Origin: Heterotrichella gracilis
Taxonomy: Eukaryota; Sar; Xanthophyceae; Tribonematales; Xanthonemataceae
Assembly (NCBI GenBank): GCA_032358255.1
Contig: JAULBX010000892.1
Span: forward strand, 93,865 to 157,864
Direction: 5' to 3'
Length of the DNA: 64,000 bases
Part shown: one piece after another, positions 1 to 10,663 of the stretch
Layout of the letters: the number at the start of each line of letters is the position of its first letter
Numbering within the stretch: position 1 is the first letter of the stretch
The notes under the pieces: model-generated
What the model was told of the DNA's origin: nothing
The model's input: only the letters and a program-made list of their open reading frames with translations
The model's database searches: none
Position numbers and translations under genes: made by a program

Positions 1-591
1 AAAGAAAAAGCTGAACTGCGTAATTTGTGCCCTACAGCACTAGGTTCATTTCCATTGTCGCACTGGTAAACGTCCTCGGTGCAATCCCACTGTCACGAGC
101 AGAATTACTGCTGCACCGCGGCTGCGCACCAACCCTCTGCATGCTAAACCCTAAGTTGCGTCTGCTGACGTAGGCAGTTGAGGCACCAACGAGGCCATGC
201 CTGGCCTGCTGCCCTGCTGTGTTGCGATGGCATCAACAAGTTTGCAAATTTGCAGATTGCTGATGCCATCCCCAGGAGCTGCGCCATGGCCGCAATGCTG
301 TCCCAACCACCGCCTGCCACTCCCCGCTGCAAAAACAAGGCTCCTTGCGCACTGGAATGGTCTGACCCCACCCCAAGCAGCACGTCCACTGTCGAGGGTT
401 AGGGTTTAGGGCAATTCAGGTAGCCACAGCCGAGGATGAAAGCTGCTGCAATGCCATCCCCAGCATCTGTGCCTGCTGTTGCGAATGCCATCCCTGGGTT
501 CTGTGCCATGTCTGTGCCCGTTCTGAATCATCCCCGGGATCTGCACCATGCCTGTGCCCGGTTTTAATTCATCCCAGCGCTAAGAGGCGGC
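1..591. other. Downstream flank of the zinc-finger gene with degenerate repeats
   Basis: No gene is seen. This is 3' flank or 3' UTR of the minus-strand zinc-finger gene. It holds a partial copy of that gene's last coding bases (about 411-445, compare 593-630). It also holds two or three degenerate direct repeats built on 'atgccatcccc...ctgtgccatg' (about 262-300, 450-520, 530-575). A short telomere-type GGGTTTAGGG lies at 398-408. Confidence 0.5.
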
Positions 592-3500
592 TCAGGTAGC
601 CACCGCCGAGGATGACTGCTGCTGCGACTGCACCTTCCTGATGTGCTGCTTGGTGCTGATGTGCACCTTGAGCTCATCTACGCTGTGCACACGCACCTTG
701 CACACCTGGCAGGGGAGGGCAAGAGTGAAAAACGGAAATAAAGAAAACTGTTATGCTCATACCATCCATTTTTTTTTTGTTTAAAAAGGACATGAGAAGT
801 CTAAAGATCTATTTCCCTGTAAAGTACAACCAACAAAATCCCGTACAGATAAAACACACAGGATTATTCTTAATTTTGCACTTCAAAGTCGCCTGGCAGG
901 CCAATATCCCACTGGCACCATGCAAAGCTATACAATCCCCTGCACCGAACGCCCCCATCCACATGCCACTGGCCAACTCACGTCGCATGTGTAGCTGGGC
1001 GCATCCGACCCCCCCATCTGCTGCGCCGCCATGGCCTCATGCGCGTACTGCATGGCCGCAGCCGCATGCGCGTTCCCCATGGCCCCGAAATCCAGGGCGC
1101 GCATGGGGGGCGGGCGGGCGGGGTGGTACTGCATGTGCGGCGGCATAGGGGCGTACCCGTGGAAGGGGGGCATCGCCTTGCCAGCAAAGGCCGCGTGGGT
1201 GGGGGACCACGCCCATGCGGGGGCTGGGATGAACTGGGACATGCCGGGGGGTCCTGCGCACAACCACAGAGCGGTGAGTGCCTAGTGCGCCAGCGGGGAG
1301 TTTAGGGTTTTGGGTTTTGGGTTTTGGCAGCAGGATTCAATGAGGGGAGCATTGCTGTGGTTTTGCCGGCAGAAGCTGCATGGGTGGGGGACCACGCCCA
1401 TGCAGGCGCTGGGATGAACTGGGACATGCCCGGGGGTCCTGCGCACAACACAAGGCCGTGAGCGCCTAGAGCGCCAGCGGGGAGTTTAGGGTTTAGGGTT
1501 TTGGCACCAAGTTGAGGGAAGAATTGCTGTGGTTTTGCCAGCAGGAGCTGCATGGGTGGGGGACCAACCCCAAGCAGGCGCTGGGATGAACTGGGACATG
1601 CCTGGAGGCCTTGACAAATGTGGTCACTGATTAGAAAAATACTCGGCTCAGACGTCTGTGTTACATGTAATGGTCTCAAGGGCACAACAGGCAATGCCTT
1701 CCCCTGGAATTGTACCTTGGGGCTGCGGCTGCGGGTAGAACTGCGCAGGGTAGTAGCCCATGTACTGAGGCATGGCCGCGGCTGGATGAGGGCCCATGGC
1801 TATGGGTGGGGACAGCAGCACTGCCTGCTCGGCATGGCGCATGTACTCCTCCCCGGGCGAGGGAAACACCCGCTGCGGGTGGCCGTGCCCCTTGCCTCGG
1901 CCCCTGCACGCAGCACAGCACATCGTTATGAGTACGGCAAACAGGCAACGTTGTGTCTGCGCGGTTTAGGCATCAAGGTTTGATTGGCTTGAGGAAGGAT
2001 CCTGCAGTAAACGCCCCTGGCAATTGTCCACTATTGACAGCAGTACTGCTCACGTTGGCGAGTCGCGACACTGCATGAGCCTGGTCCAACCCCCGCCCAT
2101 CTGAATTAGGGAGTAGCATCATAAGGCTTGATGTCAGGGTTTCCAGGTAGGGTTTAATCTGCCCTTGTGCAAAGATCCCACAATATTAGGCTCCCCTGGC
2201 AGTTGCCCACTAATGACCGGTCAGGTGCAGCAGTACTCACTTTGGCGTGTCGCCTGCATTGGCATGGCCCTGATCCGACCGCCGCCCATCTGCTCTGCCG
2301 TTGCTGGCGGGTGAAGGGCTGTCTGCGCCGGCACCGTGGCCACCATTTGCATGCCCATACACATCCTGCGCCAACAATCATGTAAGCAAGTGCAACTCAT
2401 ACAAGAGTATCCAAGAGCCATTGGCCTGCCCATACACATCCTGCGCCAGCAGAAGTTGTACAAAAGCAATCAGCGCAGGCAAAATTATACAAGAATATTA
2501 GCCATGCAACAGCCACCGGCTTGCCGGTACAGGTCCTGCGCCAGCAAGTCACACAGAGGGATCAGTGCATGCAAGCGCCAATTGTCGACCAATGAAAAAG
2601 CACAAATTAGTAACCCTCTGATTTCTAATTCCCTCCCCACCTTCCTCGTGGGGCTGTGCTGCTTGCCCCCCTTGCCATCCACCTCCACAATGGTCTACAT
2701 AACTGCTTTTGCATGCATGCGCACCTCTGCCCATACACATGATGAATGCCAGAAGGTAATGCCATGGCGCCACTGTGTAACTTCAAGTGCTGGGGGGTAA
2801 TGCTGGAGTGCACATCATTGCTGGTAGTTAATTGTTTAATCATGAAACCCTTACTAGTAGAGTTCTGATTCCTCCCCACCTTCCTCGTGGGGCTGTGCTG
2901 CTTGCCCCCCTTGCCTCCCTTGCCATCCACCTCCACAATAGCCGCACCATCCACCAAGTGCTGCACACTGTGGTCCTCCACCTCCTGATAGGCCATGGCC
3001 ATGCCCTGCATCTCCTCAAGGTAGTGACCTGCGCAACACAAACGTAACATGTTGAGTAATGAGAAGGCTTGCCAAGACAGGCCTGGGCGGGGCAAGCTGT
3101 GACTTTGTAGGTGCTCCTTGAAGGCAGAATAAATTTGCACACCCTGACACAGGAGAAAAGCTTTCTTAAATGTTCCAAGCGGCTGTCAAACTGTCTGAAA
3201 AAACGTCAGTAGATACAATGGGTACATGCCCCATCGCCCCACACATAGACAACACAATGGGTACACGCCCCCCCGCCACCAACCCGCCACCTGCCATCAT
3301 GACTCACGTAGGTCCATGCTGGAGGGCAGGATGACGTCCCCAACCCTAACGCAGGGGAAATTGTCGTAGATGTTGCCGGAGGGCTGGCGCAGGACTGGGC
3401 GTTGCAGAAAGGCGGGGATTCCCGACCCCTGCTTCTCCAAGAAGGCGGGGATCCCCGACCCCTGCTTGTCCAGGACCATCACTGGCGGCACCAGCACCGG

Positions 3501-6500
3501 GGACTCGACCACAACCTGCGGGGATGGTTACAGATGGATTACATCCCTCCCTAGTCCTTAGTGCAGACTGACTGCTGCGTGGCGTCGCATGTGCAAGACT
3601 GACTACTAACCTGGCTGTATTGCTGGAATGCATGTAACTAACTGACTAAGTAACTTTAGTCCTTAGTGCAGATAGAATGGGGCCCAATGAGCCCTATTCG
3701 CATAGAGACTCTGCAGATCCTCATCATGCTCAACGATGATGTAGATATATGCATGTTGACAAACAAACAAGAGGACATTCTTCTACCATGCGATGGTAAC
3801 CTCTTGGAACATGTTTGTCATTTTCAGACAACTTGCCAAACGCACATAAAGGTTAAGGAACATGTAGGCCCTGACCTGCGCCTTGGTTGGGCTCCCTGCC
3901 TCGCTGGGGCTTCAGGGTTTGGGGTTTAGGGTTCAGGGTTAAATACTGATCTGCGCCTTGGTTGGGCTCCCTGCCTCGCTGGGGTTTAGGGTTTAGGTTA
4001 GGGTTTTACACTGACCTGCGCCTTGGTTGGGCTCCCTGCCTCGCTGGGTGTGGCTGATCCAGACCCTGCTCCCCGCGCAAGCTTGTGCACGCGCCGCTGG
4101 TGGCGCCTGCCCATGGGCTATGTGCTCAGTACCATGCATTCAAGCAGATGAAGAGGAGAAAACGGAATGCGCATTGCGAGTCAGGGAGCGCAAGTGCAAG
4201 CCAAGAAGCTCACATCAGGGCACCAAGTTGCATGCATTCGGAGAACACAGCATGGACTATTTCTGGCCAGGCTCCCCGCGTCAGCTGCGCACCCGCCGCT
4301 GGTGCCGCCTGCACCCTGTAGTTACTTATTTAGCTGACCATTTAGCAAGAAAGGGACGGGCAATGTGGCGCTGAGGGCCGCGAGTGCAATGTATGCCCAT
4401 GTGGGGGTCCTTAGGCTCACCTGCCCCGGTAGTGGTCCAGCAAGTTGGCCTCGCTGGTGGCGATAATGTTGCACGCCTCGCAGACCCACTTGCCCTCTGG
4501 TTCAGCCTCAGAGGCGCCCTCGGGAGCCCCAGTGGGTGGGGCTGAGGTGGAAGCGGAGGGTGTGGGTGTGGGCTCAACAGGCTGTGCGGGGTCATTGGGG
4601 TAGCGGGGCGGCAGGCGGGTGCTGGGCGATGGCGCCTGTCACACCGCACACGCACCATCCTCACTGTTCAATACTTGTAGAACTATTCACACCCTTCTCA
4701 GTGCTCACTATTACTCGAATTCCTACCCTGAGTAGGGTGTTGCATGGCGCCTGCTGCCCGTCTTTGGTGGGTTGGCATTGTGCCTATGCATATAACCAGA
4801 GCTGTAGTCCTCTATTCCACTTTGAGGCGGTAAATACTCAAAACTTCGACCCCAGACCCTAGTCCAGCCCCGCCCCAACCCACCTGGATAACCGCAGGGC
4901 CAGGCTCCTCCGCAGCACTGCTGTCTGCTGTTACCACACCACTGCCTGCATCCTCGACTTCATGGGCATTGCCCTCACTCAAGGCCGCCCCATGCACCCG
5001 CTTCTGATGCCGCTCGCCCCTACGGGTGGAGATGGAACCTGTTGAGATGCGCCATGTGCTGTGCGGTATATGCAGGTAACATGCGTTCACATGCCAGTGC
5101 ATTGCGTCGGTGCGTGCAAGTGGCACAATATGCAATGCATGCAGCTGCTCCCCATATCAAGTCCAAGCGGTGCGTACAGCAGGCACATAGTCATGCCCAT
5201 TTTGCAAAGCCAGCCAGTCACGTGCGCCAACCAAGTACATGGTATTACTGCAGATGCTCCCAATCCATGCATTAGTGCATTGCGTGCGTACCGCAGGTGC
5301 TTGCGCCCAATGAAGTGCATCTTGAGCTGCTGCTCGCTGGTGGCGTAGATGTTGCACACGCCGCAGTAGTAGGGCGTGATGCTGGGCTGCCTACAGAAAT
5401 GAAATTAATTAAATTTAACTCCAAATATGTCGTATAAACTGTAAATTACTTAAAGAATTTTTGCGGACGTGGCAAACTATGGCGCAACGATCAGAATTGT
5501 GAAATGTGAGCTTTTTACTTTACGGAGCTAGACATGGTTGATTTGATAGAATGGGTTAAGGGTACAACTGTAACAATTTTCAGTTGTCTATTGCTGGTAC
5601 CTGGCTGACGACCCCGTGCGCTCCTGGTCCGGCCGCTCGCCCTCGCCCTTTTGCAGCGCCAGGGTGCGCTTCTGGTGCTTCTTGCCGGTGTAGTGGCCCT
5701 CCAGGAGCTGCTGGCTGGTGGTGTAGATATCGCACACCTCGCACCGGAACGCGGGGAGCTCGAAGCTGACCTCGGGCAGGGCCTGGCCTAGCGCGTGCAG
5801 CGCGGCCGCAATCTGCATCGAGGCGCAATAAAAAAATCAAACATTGCAAAAACTAAAATTCGAAAAGTCAACAGTTAGAAATAATGCACAGAGGCGCAAT
5901 TTTCAGGAATCAAAGCCAGCTGCATGTCCTTGATTATGGACCTGCCAATGCCTATTTACATGCGGTTGCACCGATAAATGCCAGCTCCATTCATTTTGGG
6001 CATGCAAGGGCCTCTACGTTCCACAAGCTAATATAAGGCCCAGAGCCATCATGGATTACCCTGGCTTTACCAATTGCCACTGCCAGCCCTTGGTATAAGC
6101 CAAGATGCCAGGACATGGCTAACTGGCGCAAGGCATCCAGGCCGGGATGTTGATAAGGCTGTGATGCTGGAATGCACGTAATTAAACAAATGCCACGGCG
6201 TCCCCCATTACATGCAACCCCCAACCCACCGCTCTGCCATCGGTCGCCAGCCTGGTGGCAAACAGAGGTGCCCCTTGCAAGCTAGTCCCATGCTGCACCC
6301 CCCCACATACGCGCCAAAGCATGTTGTCGCAAGGTATCTACAATCAACTGCTAATATGGCTGCGTTGCTGAAACGCATGTGTACTTCCTACTTCAGTATA
6401 AATCAAGAACCACCTAATGTCATCCCATGTCATCTGCTACTCCACCCATACCAACGCACCGCTCTGCCATCGGTCGACAGCCTGGCAGCAAACAGGGGCG

Positions 6501-8388
6501 CCCCTTGCAAGGAGCTGGCAGGCTTCTCCTCCCCTCCAGGTGTCTGTTCAGAGGTCAGGTTCTCCATCCCCAGCTTCTTCAGCTTCTTGATGTGGGTCTT
6601 GCCCTGGAGGCCACCAAATTTGACCACATCACATCGTGGCAGGGTTGCTGGCATGCTTGTTAAATATGCAGGAATCCATTTGACTCCTCACGAGTCCTGA
6701 TTCATGCGCCATTTCAAGGAAAATGTGGGCACAGTACTGGAGTACTTTACCCTCAGTCATTGTCGCAATGGTTCTATGAATGCATGAACGCATTTGGAGA
6801 ACCCAATGAGCCATATGCTTTCAAGCAATGTACCTACGTGCATTGAGCTCTACAGCCTGGTTAGCAATGCTGCGTACCCCTTCACCCCAGGTCCAGAACT
6901 ATAACCACTCTTTCAAATGTTGCGATGTATAGGGAATGCATGCATGCTACAAGCCATGCTAATTGGAAAGCGTGCTTACCTGGATGTGTGCCCAGAAGTT
7001 CTTTGCGCTAGTTGCCGAGGTGCAGCACAGGGGGCAGAAGTAGGTCTTGGTGGGTGCTTTCTGTGACACCAGGGGTGCGCCACCACCCTCCTGATGCTCG
7101 CTGACCTCAGGCGCTGCGATGGGTAAATCCTGCAAAAAAACCGGGATTTAGGGTCAAAACCACATTTTGCAGTTTTTATAAGTTTGGGTCAAAGTCCAGG
7201 GGCTTGCTTTCACGGATCAGCCAGTGCGTTGCGCATTCCGGGCATGAAACCAGAAACCAGAAGTGTGCAAGATGCCATGCAGGCGTTGCGTAGCAAGGGC
7301 AAGCAGGGTTTAGGGTTTACCTGCTGCTCAGACGCCACCAGCACCTCAAAGCCTGCGAGGTCCAGCCCGTCTGCATTCTTGAGGTTCCCAAGCTGAGTCA
7401 GCACCTCATCCACTTGGAGGCGGGTGCTGAGGATGCTGTACACGTGGTGGAAAAGCGCCGTTGTCCCCGTGGCATGCCCCGCCTCTGCCACAATCACGTT
7501 GAACCCCGCCTCGGTCAAGCAGTCGAGCTGGGAGAGGTGTGAGGCGCAGTCCTTGAGAGACAGCAGCACAAAGCTGGGGCTGGCGCTGCACCCTTGAAGC
7601 AGATTGGCAAGGGCGCCAAACTCGCACCCACTCCTGCTGCTGCCCTCGGGTTCACCGGTTTCGCCAGCCTGGAAGCTGATCCCCGAGCTGCTTGCCTCCC
7701 CCAGTAAATGGAACACATGGTATGTGGGTGCTGTCCCATCGCAGGCGCTGTCATCCCCATTCCGCTGCTCAGTGGTGGGATGTAGGGCGGCTTCCAAGCC
7801 GGCAGCTGGCTCCACAACCCGCAAGGCTGCCTCCACCTTTCCCGTGAGCACAGCCTGGTATGGGAAGACACCTGAGGACAGTACCCTCCCGGTGTGCGCC
7901 TGCTCGTCGTCCAGCTGGTGGGTGAACTCCCAGGAGGTCCCAGTGGAGGCTGTGGTGTGGCCAGCGGGCACGATGCACACGGCCCGCAGCGGCGTGTTTT
8001 GGCTGATGGTGAGGGCTTCGGTGAGCAAATCCAGCTTCTCACTTTCAGCCAACCTGCTGCTGTTGAGGAGCTCCCACACCCTGTTTGATGGGCCAAACAG
8101 GTTGTTGCACCCCACTCTGAAGGTGTGCAGGGCATCTCCAGCAGATTCTGCTTGCTGCAGTTGCTCCTGTAGCCTGGTTTTGAACACCTCCAGCTGCTCC
8201 CTGACCTTGCTGGTGCTCAGATCGGCCCCGGTGTGCTCCTGCTGAGTGGCTGCACCCTCGCCGCTGTCTGACCCAACCGGCAAGACCCCGTTGGATTCTG
8301 CTGCAGGCTGAGATGGCTCCACTAAGGTCTTGAGCAGCTCAAGCAGGTAGGTGGCTTGCTGCTGCACGGCGGTTGGGTCTGCACCCAT
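592..8388 (-). CDS. Multi zinc-finger protein with five U1/JAZ-type C2H2 fingers
   Basis: Reconstructed exons, in transcript order: 7321-8388 (start uncertain), 6980-7129, 6460-6603, 5601-5812, 5292-5390, 4884-5019, 4421-4635, 4016-4106, 3308-3515, 2880-3028, 2241-2365, 1716-1903, 982-1253, 592-705. All phases agree and give about 1056 residues. Five fingers follow the C-x2-C-x12-H-x5-H spacing of the U1-C/JAZ (zf-met) class, which binds RNA, often double-stranded. They begin CPLC, CEVC, CGVC, CEAC and CDVC; the last ends the protein. Fingers 1, 4 and 5 are each split by an intron. Between fingers 4 and 5 lies a Pro/Met/Ala/Gln-rich region, and one exon carries a tandem copy of an 11-residue unit (KQGSGIPAF core). 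The N-terminal 356 residues match nothing I recognise. The first exon is open upstream of the ATG at 8388 as far as about 8520, so an upstream coding exon is possible. A nuclear RNA-binding role is inferred from the fingers only. Confidence 0.75.
1366..1615 (-). repeat. Two extra copies of the 5' edge of the zinc-finger gene's penultimate exon
   Basis: The true exon edge is at about 1190-1265. Copies at about 1366-1450 and 1540-1608 repeat the acceptor side and the first 70 or so exon bases (MSQFIPAP... when translated). They are separated by TTTAGGG/TTTTGGG-type tracts at about 1300-1328 and 1482-1503. The third copy has lost the clean acceptor. Confidence 0.85.
2420..2691 (-). repeat. Exon-edge copies in an intron of the zinc-finger gene
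   Basis: Two copies (about 2425-2457 and 2518-2550) repeat the acceptor edge of the exon that starts at 2365 (ctggcgcag then GA.GTGTA). Another at 2632-2691 repeats the donor edge of the exon that ends at 2880, including its GTGGGG donor; it lacks a 9-bp piece of the exon. Confidence 0.85.
3871..3984 (-). repeat. Two copies of the donor edge of exon 4016-4106
   Basis: The segment ctgcgccttggttgggctcc plus following bases occurs at the true exon end (4011-4048), again at about 3946-3984 and again at 3871-3910. The copies are separated by GGGTTTAGGG-type spacers (3920-3940, 3984-4005). A weaker related fragment lies at about 4264-4320. Confidence 0.85.
6222..6290 (-). repeat. Copy of the donor edge of exon 6460-6603
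   Basis: About 65 bp at 6222-6290 matches 6455-6522 with few changes. It includes the exon end and a GT donor (GTGGGT in the copy, GTGCGT at the true end). The copy does not keep a useful coding frame. Confidence 0.8.
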
Positions 8389-9293
8389 CAGGTCAACACC
8401 TTGCCCCTCCACGTGGAGGGCTGTGAGTCTGGTATCTACCAACTGTCCAATGAGTGGGCAGCGATCCCACGCATTTGGGCCAATACCCACCCTTGCAGTG
8501 GTCAATTGTAGCAGAAACTACTGCCTGAACACAACGTGTCCACGTTAGTTGCTTCGAAACCCACCTGTGCTGTGACAGACGGGATGTGGTGCAGTTGGGC
8601 TATGGGCGTCCACTAGCCACCAATGGACACGTAACCCACGAGTTTCCAGGCTATTTAGTACAGCACAAGAGCTTTGCAACACACTTCCAACGCACATTCG
8701 GACTTGCTGCACCAGATCACACAAGCTAACGATTCTGATGACTCACATGTGGCACTGCCCTCGTACCTTGACAAAACGTCTGCGTTTAAGACGTGGGCGG
8801 CACCGTGGACGAAGACCCAGCCTACTGTGACCCTATCGTGCGCCAGGTTTGGGTTGTTGGCTGTAAATGGGGTGAGTATCCCGAAAGTGCTTGTGCGTCA
8901 TGGCCGCAGTTGTACGACAACAGCATGCACTGCAGTGCGAGCACGGTCTCCGTCAGGAGCCAGAGGTGGCTCAAGATAGGCCCAATGCCTGCCAGCAACC
9001 TCCTTTGTGATTGTCAAGGGAACACCTTGCACGATGCATTCGTCCAGCCCGTCATGACGCCATTTATGACGAGGACACTTTTGGTTTGAGTATTATACCT
9101 CCAAACTATGTCGAAAAGATGGCATGGCCAGACACCAGACAGCTTGCTACCGCTGTCTCCATACTTCTGTGTGTGTATTGCCTATCAGCCCGATGAACAA
9201 GCACCCCAATAGGTTAAACAAACGCCACAAACCATCCATCGGGTGCTTGTCTGAACAGGGTAAATCCCTGCATCCTAGGACAGCTGTAGTTCT
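8389..9293. promoter_or_regulatory. Divergent intergenic region between the zinc-finger gene and PDCL3
   Basis: The two genes start away from each other here, so the region should hold both promoters and 5' UTRs. No convincing TATA box or conserved element was recognised. An open extension of the zinc-finger frame runs to about 8520, so part of this may be coding. Confidence 0.4.
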
Positions 9294-10520
9294 ATGGCAG
9301 ATTACGTGCACACATACGTGGGGCCAGAAGGCGAGACCACCCAGTGGGATGACATACAACGAAAGCTGGGGAACTTGCCGCCCAAGGAGGCGGTGTGGAA
9401 GCCAGAAAGGTTTGCACCAGAACCGGAACAGGCCAAGGACACAGAATGGCTGAATGGCAAGGACAGCGACGAGCTGGCGGAGCTGGACGATGAGTGTGCA
9501 GACGACCGCTTCTTGGAACAGTACAGGTGAGACAGGGAATAGGGACCATGAAAACCATACTTTATGTATGTGCCCCATTTCGCATGCATGCATGCATCTG
9601 CCCAATGCATGCATATTGGCTGGCGCAATAGGGCTTTGATTGCCGGGTATGCTGTTGCGTGGCAGGCAAAAACGCTTGGAGGAGTTGCGAGAGGCTAGCA
9701 AGCAAGTCAAGTTCGGCACCCTGGAGGAGATACGGCGGAATGAGTTTGTGCAGAAAGTGACCAACGCTGGCGAAGGGATCTACGTTGTGGTCCTACTGTA
9801 CAAGGACAGGTGTGCCTCTCTCAAAGCCCACAAGTGGCTTGCAATAATTTGTGATTTTATGCGTTATAAATGTAAATTTTTGGTGCCCGCGCAGTTCGCA
9901 GGAGTGTGGGCTGATGCAGCTTTGCTTGGAGGAGCTTGCAAAGAAGTACCCAAGCTCAAAGTTTGTCAAGATCATATCAACCGACTGCATCCCCAAGTAC
10001 CCTGACCAGAACCTCCCCACCTTGCTGCTGTACCACGACACCAAGTGCCTGCAGCACATTGTCGGCCTGGCGCCTTTTGGAGGGAAGCGCATCACTCCAG
10101 AGTGTGAGTTCACATTGGCGCTTTTCCAGTTCAATTGCAGCCTTACTGATCATTTATACCATTGCAATGAGTTGCCCCATCACTGATGCAATGGGCGTGA
10201 TTGCAGTGGTTGCGCTGGGGCTCAACCTGCATGGGCCGGTGTGCAAAACAGGGAGCGATGAGGAAGACCGCGAGCTACTGTTTGTAAGTGCCACACTTGA
10301 CTGCCACAGCAACTTGTCCATTCGCCAATGGCATTTTAATTAATACTTGCATAAACTCTTGAGAGCCTGCAAACTGCTGCATTGCATTGCGTCATTGACC
10401 CGCATGGGATGCATTACAGTGTCGTTTGTTGCTTACTGTTTATCCCCCCTTGGATTGAAGGGCGTGATGAAAAAGTTCTTGCTGGAAAAAGAGCAAGACG
10501 ACGATCACGGCGACGAGTGA
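9294..10520 (+). CDS. PDCL3: Phosducin-like protein 3 (thioredoxin-fold CCT co-chaperone)
   Basis: Exons 9294-9526, 9666-9809, 9895-10103, 10207-10283, 10461-10520 give 240 residues, the usual length. The N-terminus has the family's TQWDDI...LPPKE segment. An acidic, Glu-rich helix with KRLEELR follows. The phosducin thioredoxin-like domain starts near EFVQKVTNAGEGIYVVV and contains ISTDCIPKYPDQNLPTLLLY and a GG-x-RIT segment. The C-terminal tail is acidic. Family members bind the cytosolic chaperonin CCT and help fold tubulin, actin and other clients; the catalytic thioredoxin cysteines are absent, as expected. The ATG opens the conserved N-terminal motif. The gene is divergent from the zinc-finger gene. 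Its stop lies only 143 bp from the convergent OST1 stop. Confidence 0.9.
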
Positions 10521-10663
10521 TGATCTGAACACCATGTGATGCTCTACTCGGGGTCTGCAATGCTCTACTCGATGTCTACAAGCCGTTGATCATGCTTGAC
10601 TGGAACCCAGCCAAGGTTCACGGCAGAGCTGCCTGGTTGCTTCTAAAGCAGCTGCACCACATC

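Noticed and set aside
398-408. TTTAGGG tracts as a chromosome end
   Set aside because: Tracts are short, scattered over the whole window and lie within transcribed genes, so this is not a telomere.
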